Assembly: GCA_003224085.1 (NCBI GenBank)
Contig: QHYK01000076.1
Span: forward strand, 36,749 to 100,748
Length of the DNA: 64,000 nt
Direction of reading: 5' to 3'
From: Acidobacteriota bacterium
GTDB lineage: Bacteria > Acidobacteriota > Terriglobia > Acidiferrales > UBA7541
The position numbers were made by a program, and so were the translations under genes. Shown in pieces: positions 52,154 through 62,041 of the stretch; the stretch's first letter is position 1, and the number at the start of each line of letters is the position of its first letter. Below the pieces are notes generated by a model. The model saw only the letters and a list, made by a program, of their open reading frames with translations, had not been told where the DNA came from and ran no database searches.

Positions 52154-52233
52154 GCGTATTGGCCCCTCTGGAGCAAGAGAATAACACGCCGGATTACAAC
52201 CAACTTGTGGGCGGCGCCGTTGTGTTGCGTTGA

Positions 52234-54840
52234 TTACTTCGCCTGCGTGGCGCTGAGGAGGTTCACAAACAGCCGGTACGCGCCCGGGACTCCTTCTGGC
52301 AATTCCCGGAAGAACGCCAGGCCGGTGTAAATATACGTGCCCTTGCCATAGCGCGCGTAGACCAGCCCTCCATCGAGGTCCGGCTCGCCAGGATCATGCA
52401 TCGCCAGCAACGCCGTGTACTTCGGATCGAATTGTGTCCAGAAATAGAGGCCGCGTTCTTGCACCCAACCCTTGAAATCTTTCTGCGTGATTTTGTTCGG
52501 CGTATTGAGCAGCGGATCGTTTGGTTTCAGAAACTTCACGGGAGAATTCTCATCCGTGATGCGCGGAAGCGGCCGCGGCGCCGCTGGCGGGTCTTTCGCG
52601 GGCGGGAGCGGCGGCGAGATGAGCGCCGGATACGGAGCGGGTTCGAGTTTGTCCCAGACGAAGTCGCGGTTGTACTGCACCACGAGACTGCCCCCGTTCG
52701 AGACGTAATCGAGCAGCCGCTGATTCGCTCCCGGAAGCTCAGGGCGCAATTCGTACGCCCGTACCCCCACGACGATCGCGCGGAAGCGCGACAAATCCCC
52801 AAAGGCCAGTTCTTTTGCGTCCAGCATGTCCACCTGGAGGCCCAGCCGCCGCAGCCCCTCCGGTATCGGCTCGCCCTCCGCGGTTAGGTAACCAACGCGA
52901 AGGTTTTGCGGCACGGCGACGCTGAACGCCTGCACAACACATTGCGCCGGCTCGCTCCAGAACTCCGTCGGCAGGCTCGGCAGCGGCTCCAGCGAAAGAG
53001 TCAACCTCTCGGCATGCAGACCTCGTGAGCGGTCCGCGGCGCGTTCCGCATACGCCGTGATTTTGTAGCGCCCCGCGGCAAGTTTTTCAGGCGGCGTGGC
53101 CGTCACGCGCGCGTAGCGGTCTCCGGTCCCGCTAAATTTCAGCGCGACCGGAGCGCTGGCCTTCCATCCTTTGGGGACCACGAGCCCAACGTGCACTTGG
53201 TCTGGCTCAGTGGCATAGGAGTGCACGCGCAGCAGAACAGCAAACGGTTTTCTCGGCTTGGACAAATTCTCCAGATCTTGTTTCGGCTCTACTGCCAGCG
53301 TGTACGGGGGAACCACCAGGGGAGTCATGCGGTCCACGCGCGTCGACGTCGACCGCACGCTGGTCACTGGCGAAACCACCGTGAACGAATAGCCGTCAAT
53401 CACGGCTTCCTGGCTGGCGGTCATCAGCGGCGGCGGCTCCGGCAGAATGGCCACTGCAGCCCCGTCCGGCGGGCGCGGTGGCTTTTGTTCCGTCTTGACC
53501 GGGAATCGAATCACGTTCGCGGATTCTGGTTTTTCCTCCGAGACGCTCCATTCCGACGGCAGCCTCAACGAGGGCTTCTTTAAATCCACGGAAATTCCCT
53601 CGCGGTGGCGTGCGTCCACCCGCACAGTGAAGGGTTCTCCGGGAACGATTTCACTGCGGTCGCTCACGGCTTCCACCCGCAGCCCAGCCACAAGCGCCAA
53701 GGCTGCCTCGACTTTTTCCCGCTTGCGTTCCGTGCTGCGCGCGAGCGAAAGGAGCGGCTCAGGATTATTGCCCGCAGGATTTGGCTTGGGCACTTCATGC
53801 AACTTCCGGCCGGCTTCCACCAAAGAGCTTGCCGCCGCTTTAAAGTCCAGGCGCAAAGCTTCGTCGCGCGCCTCCGCCAGGGCGGAATCCACCGCTCGCA
53901 TCAGCGGATCCACGCCCATGTTCCCCTCTTCGTAATCCTCGTCCAGCGGACCGAGCGGCTGAGCGAGCATTGCCGGATTCAGCTCTTGGCCGCCCTCGCG
54001 CTTTAGCGCGACAGGACGCCGCAGGAAGGGCGAGCCAAGGAACACGGCAATTCCCTGCGAACGATGGTTGGCGAAAGCATCCAGCCCGATCTCGCGCCAT
54101 GTTTTGCCATAAAGCGGCGACGTTTCATCCAGCGGAAGTACGTAGCCCTGCGGTTTTTCGCCGCGGTCCAAGTCCAGCACAACCACTGGCTTGCGATCGC
54201 CCCAAGGCAGCAATTCTTTTTTCTCCGATGCCGGCCCGTGCAGTAGGAAGGAAGGATCCGCCGCCAATTGCACGGCTTTCGGCGTGAGCAGCCCCGACGT
54301 CTGATGGTGCCCGTGTCCCGTGTGCACTCCGCCCCACCCATTGATCACCACGTTAGGGCGGAACATGCGAATCACCCGCACCATATCTTCAAGAACCTGT
54401 TCGCCCCAGATTTGTTCGGTTTCTTCCGGCGTCTTCGAGAAGCCAAAATCCTTCGCACGCGTGAAATACAATTTCACGCCGTAGCCGCGCGTGGCGGCCA
54501 GCAGTTCCTGGGTGCGAATCAATCCCAGTTGTGGCGCTTGTTCAGGCCCAAGGTCATTCTGCCCGCCCTCGCCTCGTGTCAAGGAAAGCAAAGCCACGTC
54601 TGCGTGGAGTCCTCGGGCCAGATAGGTCAGCACTGCGCCCGACTCATCGTCTGGATGCGCCGTCACGTAAAGGATTCGCGTGGTAACGCGCGCACGCTCG
54701 ATCGCTTCCACCGTCTCCGGCAATCCCGGGCCGGTTCCCGGTGCTGGCGGGAATTGTGCGTAAGCGCCATTGGAAAAGGCCGTACCGGCGCCACTGGCTA
54801 GCAAGACAGCGATCGCGAATCGCTTATGTGCAGAATTCAC
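52234..54840 (-). CDS. Large exported PIG-L family N-acetyl-deacetylase-like protein
   Basis: This 868-residue protein has a signal peptide (about residues 1-28, IAVLLASGAGTAF). The N-terminal PIG-L/LmbE zinc domain has TAHPDDESGAVLTYLARG (metal His and Asp pair) and GGVHTGHGHHQTSG (second His). The long C-terminal part is mostly beta domains ending in a class I glutamine amidotransferase-like or ThuA-like segment (FRAIVVGVRAYELRPELPGA). PIG-L enzymes remove acetyl groups from N-acetyl sugars, so it may act on a glycan outside the cytoplasm. It starts 17 nt after the APC permease gene on the same strand. Confidence 0.85.
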   Translation of the reverse strand: MNSAHKRFAIAVLLASGAGTAFSNGAYAQFPPAPGTGPGLPETVEAIERARVTTRILYVTAHPDDESGAVLTYLARGLHADVALLSLTRGEGGQNDLGPEQAPQLGLIRTQELLAATRGYGVKLYFTRAKDFGFSKTPEETEQIWGEQVLEDMVRVIRMFRPNVVINGWGGVHTGHGHHQTSGLLTPKAVQLAADPSFLLHGPASEKKELLPWGDRKPVVVLDLDRGEKPQGYVLPLDETSPLYGKTWREIGLDAFANHRSQGIAVFLGSPFLRRPVALKREGGQELNPAMLAQPLGPLDEDYEEGNMGVDPLMRAVDSALAEARDEALRLDFKAAASSLVEAGRKLHEVPKPNPAGNNPEPLLSLARSTERKREKVEAALALVAGLRVEAVSDRSEIVPGEPFTVRVDARHREGISVDLKKPSLRLPSEWSVSEEKPESANVIRFPVKTEQKPPRPPDGAAVAILPEPPPLMTASQEAVIDGYSFTVVSPVTSVRSTSTRVDRMTPLVVPPYTLAVEPKQDLENLSKPRKPFAVLLRVHSYATEPDQVHVGLVVPKGWKASAPVALKFSGTGDRYARVTATPPEKLAAGRYKITAYAERAADRSRGLHAERLTLSLEPLPSLPTEFWSEPAQCVVQAFSVAVPQNLRVGYLTAEGEPIPEGLRRLGLQVDMLDAKELAFGDLSRFRAIVVGVRAYELRPELPGANQRLLDYVSNGGSLVVQYNRDFVWDKLEPAPYPALISPPLPPAKDPPAAPRPLPRITDENSPVKFLKPNDPLLNTPNKITQKDFKGWVQERGLYFWTQFDPKYTALLAMHDPGEPDLDGGLVYARYGKGTYIYTGLAFFRELPEGVPGAYRLFVNLLSATQAK

Positions 54841-54857
54841 CTGTCCCCCAAAAGAAT

Positions 54858-56261
54858 TCAGCTTGGGATTCCCGGCTGCCGACTGTCAACCGTCGACGGC
54901 AAACTCGCAAAAGGCCATTGTCGCACTTCCCGTGCGCGGATCAGAAATGCCAGCGCACCAAGCGCAATCCCCGCAAGTCCCTTCCGCATCTGTCCTGTCT
55001 GCCAAAACAGCCAGCCCCACGCAACCATGGTCAGCACTGCCGGCACGGGATACAGCCACATCTTGAATGGCAATCGCTGCGTGCCCCGGCGTTTCCGCAG
55101 CAACATCACGCCAACCGCTTGCCCGATGAACTGCACGATCAGCCGCATGGCCAGAATTCCCCTTATGGCCTGTGACAAGGTCAGCGACATGCTGAAAATG
55201 ATGGCGAGTCCAGAAAGAAACAGGAGCGATATGTGAGGGAAGTGCTTTGTGGGATGCACGCGGCCGAACACGCGGAAGAAATTCCCGTCTTGCGCCGCTG
55301 AATAGGGCACTCGCGAAGCTCCCAGCAACACCGAAAATGCCGAAGCCACGGCAATCCAAAGGATCATGGCCGTGACTACGCGCGCCGCCGCGTGCCCATA
55401 CAGTCGTTCGACAAACAAACTGGCAATAAAGTCCGAAGTTTGGGCTTCCCGCCAGGGCACCACGCCCAAAATGCTTGTTTGCATGGCCAGGTAAAGGACG
55501 GCAATGCCGAGGACGGAAAGAAATATTCCTCGCGGGATGTTCCGCTCCGGATCTCTAATCTCGCTTCCGAGGTGGCAGATATTGTAGTAACCCCAGTAAC
55601 TGTAAATGCTGTTCACCATCGCGGACCCCAGTCCGGCAAACCAGATCCATGAGAAACTGAATGCATTTGGTGGGAAATCGAACGCCAGCTTCGCATCGAA
55701 GTGCCGCATCCCTCCCCAAATGAGCCAGACTATCGTTCCCACCACTCCAATCCACAACAGAACGGAGATCTTGCCGATGGTCGTGATCCGGCGGTACAGC
55801 AGAAAGGCGATGAAAACGACCAAGCCTCCGGAGATGAATTTTCCCTGTCGCGTGGTCAGCGGATACAGGTATCCCGCATATTTGGCAAACCCGATCGAAG
55901 CGGAAGCCACCGAAAGCGGCGCTTGCACTAGCGTCTGCCAAACGAACAAGAACGACATCAGCCGGCCCCACTTTTCCGGACCGTACGCTTCACGCAGAAA
56001 AACGTAGGTGCCGCCGGCCTTGGGCATTGCTGCGCCCAATTCCGACCAGACAAAGGCATCCAGGGTAGCTAGTACCGCTCCCATGAGCCACGCAATGAGC
56101 GCCTGCGGGCCGCCCATCGCGCGAATCACCAAAGAGCTGACCACGAACGGACCGATGCCCACGATCTCGATCATGTTTAGCGCGACGGCCTCTTTCAGGC
56201 CTAATCCGCGCTCGAGACGGGGGCTTGCCGCCTTGTCTGTCACTTTATCGGTTGTCGTCAT
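54858..56261 (-). CDS. APC-superfamily amino acid permease
   Basis: This 467-residue protein has about 12 TM helices. The first is AVALNMIEIVGIGPFVVSSL with the GIG-type unwound substrate site of APC transporters; further signs are GGTYVFLREAYGPEKWGRLM and SEIRDPERNIPRGIFLSVLG. It resembles the broad amino acid/polyamine family; the substrate is not predictable. It is upstream of and closely linked to the PIG-L gene, which may point to import of a product of extracellular degradation, but this is a guess. The C-terminal 25 residues are divergent. Confidence 0.88.
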   Translation of the reverse strand: MTTTDKVTDKAASPRLERGLGLKEAVALNMIEIVGIGPFVVSSLVIRAMGGPQALIAWLMGAVLATLDAFVWSELGAAMPKAGGTYVFLREAYGPEKWGRLMSFLFVWQTLVQAPLSVASASIGFAKYAGYLYPLTTRQGKFISGGLVVFIAFLLYRRITTIGKISVLLWIGVVGTIVWLIWGGMRHFDAKLAFDFPPNAFSFSWIWFAGLGSAMVNSIYSYWGYYNICHLGSEIRDPERNIPRGIFLSVLGIAVLYLAMQTSILGVVPWREAQTSDFIASLFVERLYGHAAARVVTAMILWIAVASAFSVLLGASRVPYSAAQDGNFFRVFGRVHPTKHFPHISLLFLSGLAIIFSMSLTLSQAIRGILAMRLIVQFIGQAVGVMLLRKRRGTQRLPFKMWLYPVPAVLTMVAWGWLFWQTGQMRKGLAGIALGALAFLIRAREVRQWPFASLPSTVDSRQPGIPS

Positions 56262-56385
56262 TAGCCCGCAGAGAATAGCAAAACCACCTCATACCGCCTA
56301 ACGCTGATTCCACGGTTTGCAGCGATCTCGGGACAGCTTAAACTCGTCCAGCGCAAAGCCCGACCTTGTGCGAAACTTCTCTGGA

Positions 56386-57366
56386 ATGAAAATCGCTAAC
56401 CCCTTGGCGTCGTTTCGCAATTCCGCTGTCGCTTGCTTGTTTCTCCTGCTGTTTTCAGCCAACCCCGCCCACACTTCTCAGCTCGCCTTGCCGCCCGAAG
56501 TTCCGGCCATCCTCGAAAAAATCTACGCTTTCGATCTCGAAGACGCTTCAAAAGCCGCGAAACACCTGCAGAAAGAGCGGCCCGATGATCCGCTTGGCTA
56601 TCTCTTGGAATCAGACGCACTCTGGTGGCGTTTCTGGTGTACCGCGGCCGAGTTCAAATACGGGATGAGCGATGCCCGCCGCCGCGGGAAACTTCCTGCC
56701 GATCAGCATTATTTCGAATTGGCAAGCATCGCTTCCTCGCTGGCTTCCGCCCAACTCAAGCAGAGCGAGTCCGCGGAAATGCAGTTCTACGCGGGCATGG
56801 CCGATGCTGCTGCGGCGCGCCTGTTCGCCTTACGCGGCGAAAATCGCAATACCGCCCGGTTTGGCGTCCACGCTCGCGAACATTTTCTTCGCGCCAAGAC
56901 TCTCGATCCCCATCTGGCCGACGCCGATTTTGGCCTTGGCCTTTACAACTATTACGTGGACACCCTCAGCGCCTTGGCCAAAATCATGCGCTTCTTTATG
57001 GGCATTCCCGGCGGTTCGAAGCAGGAAGGCATCCGCCTGCTCGAGAACTCCATGGCCGACGGCGTGCTGACTCCCAATATCGCCCGCTTTTATCTGGCGA
57101 TGAATTTGCATCGCTACGACCAGCAGTATGAGCGCGCTCTGAACGTCATCAGCCCATTGGCCGAAAAATATCCCTCGAATCCGCTCTTTCAATTGGCTCG
57201 CGGCGACCTCTTAGCCAAGCTCGGCCGCAAACAGCAGGCGCTGGTCTGCTACCGAGCTGCCGCCGCTTTGTCGGCAAGCGACCCCCATTGCCACTCGCGT
57301 ATTCAGCAGTTGGTGCGCGCCGCTATCGCCGCCCTCGGCTTGCCTCTCGAACCTGAGTCTCGCTGA
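56386..57366 (+). CDS. Exported TPR-repeat protein
   Basis: This protein of 326 residues starts at ATG 56386 (MKIANPLASFRNSAVACLFL), whose N-terminus is a signal peptide to about residue 32. At least four helix pairs of TPR type follow: DASKAAKHLQKERPDDPLGY, HAREHFLRAKTLDPHLADAD, YERALNVISPLAEKYPSNPL and GRKQQALVCYRAAAALSASD. TPR proteins act as scaffolds for protein complexes. No enzymatic domain exists. It is divergent from the APC gene and is followed by a lipoprotein gene after 281 nt. Confidence 0.8.
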   Translation: MKIANPLASFRNSAVACLFLLLFSANPAHTSQLALPPEVPAILEKIYAFDLEDASKAAKHLQKERPDDPLGYLLESDALWWRFWCTAAEFKYGMSDARRRGKLPADQHYFELASIASSLASAQLKQSESAEMQFYAGMADAAAARLFALRGENRNTARFGVHAREHFLRAKTLDPHLADADFGLGLYNYYVDTLSALAKIMRFFMGIPGGSKQEGIRLLENSMADGVLTPNIARFYLAMNLHRYDQQYERALNVISPLAEKYPSNPLFQLARGDLLAKLGRKQQALVCYRAAAALSASDPHCHSRIQQLVRAAIAALGLPLEPESR

Positions 57367-57647
57367 TTCCTGCGCTGCGATTTCGGTGGTTCCTTTTCCT
57401 CCCGCGGTCTTGGCTTCCGCATTGACCTGCCCCCTTCTCGGATGGTAAGCATGTAGGGTTGCGAAAGCGCCGTGATTCCCTACTGAGCGTCCTCGAGCAA
57501 AAAAGGGCGCGAGAGGCTCAAGCAACGCGCTTTCCGAATCGGACTTGGTCAACGCTTCGCGCGGATTTGGCATCACATCCCCTCATGTGCCCGGGATTGC
57601 GGCTCCCCGCCGTTTTGCTCGGGGTGGACACGAAAAAAGGAGTGGGA

Positions 57648-59249
57648 ATGACCCGGGTTTGGACACCAATAGCTTTCGCCCTTTTGGCGATTTTCGCGGT
57701 GGCTGGCTGCAACGACTACGGCAACACCTTTCAGAGCCCCGGCGGCGCCTCGCTGACTTTCTTGTCCCCCCCTCAAATCCCTGCTTCTACGTGCGTATCC
57801 GCATCACCGTCTTGCCCAACCTTCTTATTAACGCTCAATGGCGGCGGTTTCGTCCCCCAAACAAGAGTGCTGTGGAACGGCAAGACTTGCCCCCTCAGTA
57901 CAAGCTCCGGTGCATCTACCGCTCCATGCCTAACCAACATCACGCTCGACACCAACAACAACGTTACCGTGTTAACCGCGACGATCACGGCGGCCCTACT
58001 TGCCAAGCCCGGAACGGCAACCGTCAACACCATTAATCCCAACTCCAATTACGGAACCGGCACCAACGGCCTCTCCAACCCGCTCACCTTTATCATCGAC
58101 AATCCGCCCAATCCGGTTCCCACGGTCACTTCCGTTGCTCCCGCATGCGTTGTTGCCGGAAACCCTCCGGGAATTACCGTGACCGGCACGAATTTCCTTA
58201 ATGGCTCTACTGACCCCACACAGGTTTCCACCGTGAATTGGACACTTGGAGGATCCCAACTCCAGCTCACAGCTCCGACAGCGTCCACTGCGACCCAAAT
58301 AAACGTAACGATTCCCGCTACAAACATCAGCGCCGCAGGGAACGCTACGGTTAGCGTCTACAATCCGCCTTCCGCGCCTGTTCCAAACGTTCCTGGCAGC
58401 ACCGGCAGCGGCGGCGGCACAAGCACGATCACGGCACAGACCACGGTCATGGTTCAGCCTTCGGGCGGAGCTTGTCCTGCGGCTGCCAACGGGCAGGCCG
58501 CCTCGGCAACCGCAGCCGTCGCCGAGGAAACGCCCGCTCTTAGTTTGGACGGGCGCTACGTCGCCTACACCGCGGTGCAGAGTGAACGCGCGCAAATCTT
58601 TTTGCACGACACCTGTGAAGGCGCTAGAGCAAGCTGCCAGCCGCATACTTCACTGCTTTCCGTCACCAAGGAGGGCGACGCCGCTGCCGGTGACAGCCAC
58701 GCGCCTTCCATGAGTTCCGACGGCCGCTACATTGCTTTTAGCTCGGACGCAAACAATCTCGTCGAAAATGCGCCGTCGGGGCGCCAGATTTATTTGCGCG
58801 ATACCTGTGCCGGTGCTGGCGACTCCTGCAAAACGTCCACGCTTCTGATTTCCACGGATTCTCGCGGCGCTTTCGTCGGCACGGAAAGTATTCTTCCTTC
58901 AATCAGCTCTTCGGGGCGCTTCGTCGCGTTTCTCACCATCACGCCGAGCCATGCGCCGAATCATTCTGCCGCGGAAGCGAAATCTTCCAGTGCTGCAACC
59001 AATAGTGGCTATCGGCAGGTATTTGTTCGCGACACTTGCGTCGGCGTTGCCAATTGCACGCCGAAGACGACGCGCATCTCTCTGCAACCTGGGGATGGAG
59101 GCGGAACCGATGCGGCGCCCGCGGGTCCCGCTCTGAGTGGCAAAGCCAAACACGTTGCGGTGACCGGCGCGAAAACCTCGACGCTCTTTACCCGCTCCGT
59201 CCCCGTGGACGACCGCGTCTTTCTGGCCATCACCAGCGACCACCGCTAA
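57648..59249 (+). CDS. Lipoprotein with IPT/TIG-like and PD40 beta-propeller repeats
   Basis: This protein of 533 residues starts at ATG 57648 after AAAGGAG; the signal ends in a lipobox with Cys (IFAVAGCNDYGNTF). Residues about 40-300 consist of Ig-like IPT/TIG domains rich in Thr, Asn and Pro (VPTVTSVAPACVVAGNPPGI). The C-terminal part has PD40 propeller blades (ALSLDGRYVAYTAVQSERAQ, then MSSDGRYIAFSSDANNLVEN) with paired Cys that probably form disulfides (LHDTC, CQPHT). Such proteins bind surface partners; the role is unknown. The 280 bases before it hold no gene. Confidence 0.8.
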   Translation: MTRVWTPIAFALLAIFAVAGCNDYGNTFQSPGGASLTFLSPPQIPASTCVSASPSCPTFLLTLNGGGFVPQTRVLWNGKTCPLSTSSGASTAPCLTNITLDTNNNVTVLTATITAALLAKPGTATVNTINPNSNYGTGTNGLSNPLTFIIDNPPNPVPTVTSVAPACVVAGNPPGITVTGTNFLNGSTDPTQVSTVNWTLGGSQLQLTAPTASTATQINVTIPATNISAAGNATVSVYNPPSAPVPNVPGSTGSGGGTSTITAQTTVMVQPSGGACPAAANGQAASATAAVAEETPALSLDGRYVAYTAVQSERAQIFLHDTCEGARASCQPHTSLLSVTKEGDAAAGDSHAPSMSSDGRYIAFSSDANNLVENAPSGRQIYLRDTCAGAGDSCKTSTLLISTDSRGAFVGTESILPSISSSGRFVAFLTITPSHAPNHSAAEAKSSSAATNSGYRQVFVRDTCVGVANCTPKTTRISLQPGDGGGTDAAPAGPALSGKAKHVAVTGAKTSTLFTRSVPVDDRVFLAITSDHR

Positions 59250-59374
59250 TTCGTCGGTAGTCGCATTCTTTTGTCTTTTCTTTTTCTCTTTCTCCGTGCC
59301 TCTGTATTCTCCGTGTTTAATCTTTATTCTTAGGCTGTAAACTGACGGCTGTCAGCTTTCCTAGTGCCTAGCTG

Positions 59375-60361
59375 CTAGTAGAACCTCACCTTAATGTCCG
59401 GCCTTTTCTCCAGATGCACGGAATCGATGAACCGCACTTGCCGGTCATCAAGCGTCAGAATCATCGAGCTGGTGCGCACGCCTTCTCCGAAGAATCGCAC
59501 GCCCTTCAGCAGATTGCCGTCGGTTACGCCCGTGCACGCGAACACCATCTTTTTTCCTGGCGCCAAATCCTCCGTATCGTAAATGCGCTTCGGATCCTTC
59601 ACTCCCATTTTCCCCAGGCGCTCGGCGTCCTCCGGCTTGCTGATGACCAGCCGCGCCTGGATCTGCCCATTCAAACAGCGCAGCGCCGCCGCGGTCAGCA
59701 CGCCTTCCGGCGCGCCGCCCGTTCCCATCACCGCGTGCACACCCGTGCCCAGGACCGCGGCGGAGATGCCCGCGGACAAGTCGCCGTCGCCGATCAACCG
59801 GATGCGCGCCCCCGCTGCGCGAATGTCGTCAATCAGTTTCTCGTGCCGCACGCGGTCCAGTACCACCACCACTAAATCCTCCACGTCGCGGTCCAGCCTC
59901 TTCGCGATGGACTTCAGGTTGTCCGCCGCGGGCGCGTCCAAATCGATCGCGCCCTTGCAGGACGGCCCGACCACAATCTTCTCCATGTACAAATCCGGCG
60001 CGTTCAGCAACCCACCGCGCTCGCTAGCCGCAAGCACGGCGATGGCGTTCGGCGCGCCCGTGGCACACAGGTTCGTGCCTTCCAGCGGGTCCACGGCGAT
60101 GTCCACTTGCGGAAAAAGTGCCTTTGGCGCGTGCGTTGCGAGCCCCACTTTTTCCCCGATGTACAACATCGGCGCTTCATCGCGTTCGCCTTCTCCAATT
60201 ACCACCGTCCCGTCAATTTCGACCGAGTCCATGGTTTTGCGCATGGCCTCGACGGCCACTTCGTCGGCCTTGTGACGGTCGCCGAACCCCATCGTGCGCG
60301 CGGCCGCAATCGCCGCGTTCTCCACCACGCGCAAAAAGTCCAGACTAAGCTGTTCTTCCAT
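59375..60361 (-). CDS. glpX: Class II fructose-1,6-bisphosphatase
   Basis: This 328-residue enzyme hydrolyses fructose-1,6-bisphosphate in gluconeogenesis; some homologues also accept sedoheptulose bisphosphate. Signatures: [20 protein letters not shown] (metal Glu cluster), [20 protein letters not shown] (DPLEGT of the Li-sensitive phosphatase fold) and [20 protein letters not shown]. It starts at ATG 60361 ([17 protein letters not shown]). It is a single gene with a divergent isochorismatase-like gene 231 nt away. Confidence 0.95.
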   Translation of the reverse strand: MEEQLSLDFLRVVENAAIAAARTMGFGDRHKADEVAVEAMRKTMDSVEIDGTVVIGEGERDEAPMLYIGEKVGLATHAPKALFPQVDIAVDPLEGTNLCATGAPNAIAVLAASERGGLLNAPDLYMEKIVVGPSCKGAIDLDAPAADNLKSIAKRLDRDVEDLVVVVLDRVRHEKLIDDIRAAGARIRLIGDGDLSAGISAAVLGTGVHAVMGTGGAPEGVLTAAALRCLNGQIQARLVISKPEDAERLGKMGVKDPKRIYDTEDLAPGKKMVFACTGVTDGNLLKGVRFFGEGVRTSSMILTLDDRQVRFIDSVHLEKRPDIKVRFY

Positions 60362-60591
60362 GCATTCCCTCTCCAGTTTGGCCTTCTAGCATCGCCGCGA
60401 ACCCCTTCAGCACGCCCCGACCTGGTCGGGGCGGCGCATATCATAGGCCAACTTCCCACCCACCGTCGACAAGAGAGCGGCCCTGCGACGAACCAGCAGA
60501 CATCTTTCTTGGACGACACACGGCTCCGAAGTACAATCAGCCACATTCCTGGTGTTCACTGTCCCTCAATTCCCGGCCGGAGGCACATCCG

Positions 60592-61323
60592 ATGACGCGC
60601 CCCTTGCAATTGCATGCAGCGCCTGGTCCTATGGCCATCGACCCTGCGGACACCGCGCTCCTCGTCGTCGACCTGCAGAACGACTTCGGCGCCAAAGGCG
60701 GACTTTTCGACCACGCCGGAATTGACATTTCCATGATTCAGGCCGTCGTGCACCCCACGGCGAGTGTCTTGGCCTCGGCCCGCCGCGTCGGCATGCCCAT
60801 CGTTTACCTGAAGATGGGTTTTCAGCCGGACCTGTCCGATCTCGGCTCCCCGGATTCGCCGAATCGCGTGCGGCATCTGCTCTTTGGCGTCGGAAAGCGC
60901 GCTCACGCCCCGGATGGCTCAGTGAGCCGCTTCCTCATCCGCGATACCTGGAATACGGAAATTCTTTCCGAGCTCAAACCGGAAACCGGCGACCTCGTCC
61001 TCTACAAACACCGCTTCAGCGGTTTCTATGAAACCGAATTGGAAGCCGTCTTAAAACAGCGTGGCATCAAGAATCTCATTGTCACGGGATGTACCACCAG
61101 CATATGCGTCGAGTCCACAGTCAGAGACGCCATGTTCCGCGACTATTCGTGTGTCGTCCTTTCCGATTGCACCGCGGAGCCCATTGGCTTCAACTTGCCC
61201 AGAACCAATCACGAGGCCTCACTTCTCACAATACAAACGCTGTTTGGCTGGGTCTCCACGTCGAACGATTTTCTCTCCGCTATGGAGTCCCAACCCCGAG
61301 CGGCCGCGCCATCGCAATCCTAG
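60592..61323 (+). CDS. Isochorismatase-like cysteine hydrolase (RutB-like)
   Basis: This 243-residue protein has the alpha/beta fold of cysteine hydrolases. The triad is visible: Asp in ALLVVDLQNDF, Lys in YKHRFSGFYETELE and the nucleophile Cys in GCTTSICVEST. The spacing and the segment FYETELEAVLKQRGIKNLIV are close to RutB (ureidoacrylate amidohydrolase) and related amidases. The exact substrate is not proven. ATG 60592 (MTRPLQLHAAPG) is used; ATG 60631 is a closer alternative. It lies 82 nt upstream of the LysE gene in the same direction. Confidence 0.85.
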   Translation: MTRPLQLHAAPGPMAIDPADTALLVVDLQNDFGAKGGLFDHAGIDISMIQAVVHPTASVLASARRVGMPIVYLKMGFQPDLSDLGSPDSPNRVRHLLFGVGKRAHAPDGSVSRFLIRDTWNTEILSELKPETGDLVLYKHRFSGFYETELEAVLKQRGIKNLIVTGCTTSICVESTVRDAMFRDYSCVVLSDCTAEPIGFNLPRTNHEASLLTIQTLFGWVSTSNDFLSAMESQPRAAAPSQS

Positions 61324-61405
61324 CCGATCCGCACCGCCAGCCACGGCTTTCTTCCAACCCCCAAGGGTCTTGCACCGCTCCGCAGGCGCCCCTTACAATT
61401 TCAAC

Positions 61406-62029
61406 GTGTTCGACGCACATCGCTTGCTGCTCTTCATGGCCGCTGCCGTGCTTCTGGCCATCACGCCAGGCCCCGGCATTTTCTACGTCCTGGCGCGCAG
61501 CCTAGCCGGGGGAAAGCGCGAAGGCGCCCTCTCTTCCCTTGGCACATTGGTTGGCGGACTCTTCCATGTGTTTGCCGCGGCCCTGGGCCTTTCCGCGATT
61601 CTTGCCGCCTCCGCTGTGGCGTTTCACTCCGTCAAATACGCCGGCGCCGCCTATCTCGTTGTGCTCGGCATTCGCATGATCCGCACGCGCAACGCTGAAA
61701 TGACCGCGGCAGCCGCGGGCGCGTCCAAAGGCGCCTTTCGTCAAGGCGTCCTCACCGAAGTCCTGAACCCCAAGACCGCGCTGTTCTTCCTCTCCTTCAT
61801 TCCGCAGTTCGTTGCCCCCTCCCACGGACATGTCTTCTTGCAATTCGTCGTGCTCGGCTGCGCCTCGGTCAGCCTGAATACCGCCGCCGACCTCCTGGTC
61901 GTCACCATGGCCTCGCCTCTGGAGCGCAAGCTGAAGAACAGCATGCGCTTCCGGCGCCGCCAGCGCACCGTGTCCGGCCTTGGCATGGTTGGCCTCGGCG
62001 CCTACCTCGCCCTCGCCGATTGCAAATAA
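61406..62029 (+). CDS. LysE/RhtB-family amino acid exporter
   Basis: This 207-residue protein starts at GTG 61406 (FDAHRLLLFMAAAVLLAITP). It has the family signature TPGPGIFYVLARSLAGGKRE in and after the first TM helix, and about six TM helices in total, including LGTLVGGLFHVFAAALGLSA and QGVLTEVLNPKTALFFLSFI. LysE proteins export amino acids or analogues to the outside. An in-frame open stretch to 61061 overlaps the isochorismatase gene and lacks homology. Thirteen bases after its stop, the relic of a reverse transcriptase begins on the other strand. Confidence 0.88.
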   Translation: MFDAHRLLLFMAAAVLLAITPGPGIFYVLARSLAGGKREGALSSLGTLVGGLFHVFAAALGLSAILAASAVAFHSVKYAGAAYLVVLGIRMIRTRNAEMTAAAAGASKGAFRQGVLTEVLNPKTALFFLSFIPQFVAPSHGHVFLQFVVLGCASVSLNTAADLLVVTMASPLERKLKNSMRFRRRQRTVSGLGMVGLGAYLALADCK

Positions 62030-62041
62030 ACGATTGCGGCT

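Noticed and set aside
61061..61405. N-terminal extension of LysE
   Set aside because: It overlaps the isochorismatase gene in another frame and has no homology; GTG 61406 fits the family length.
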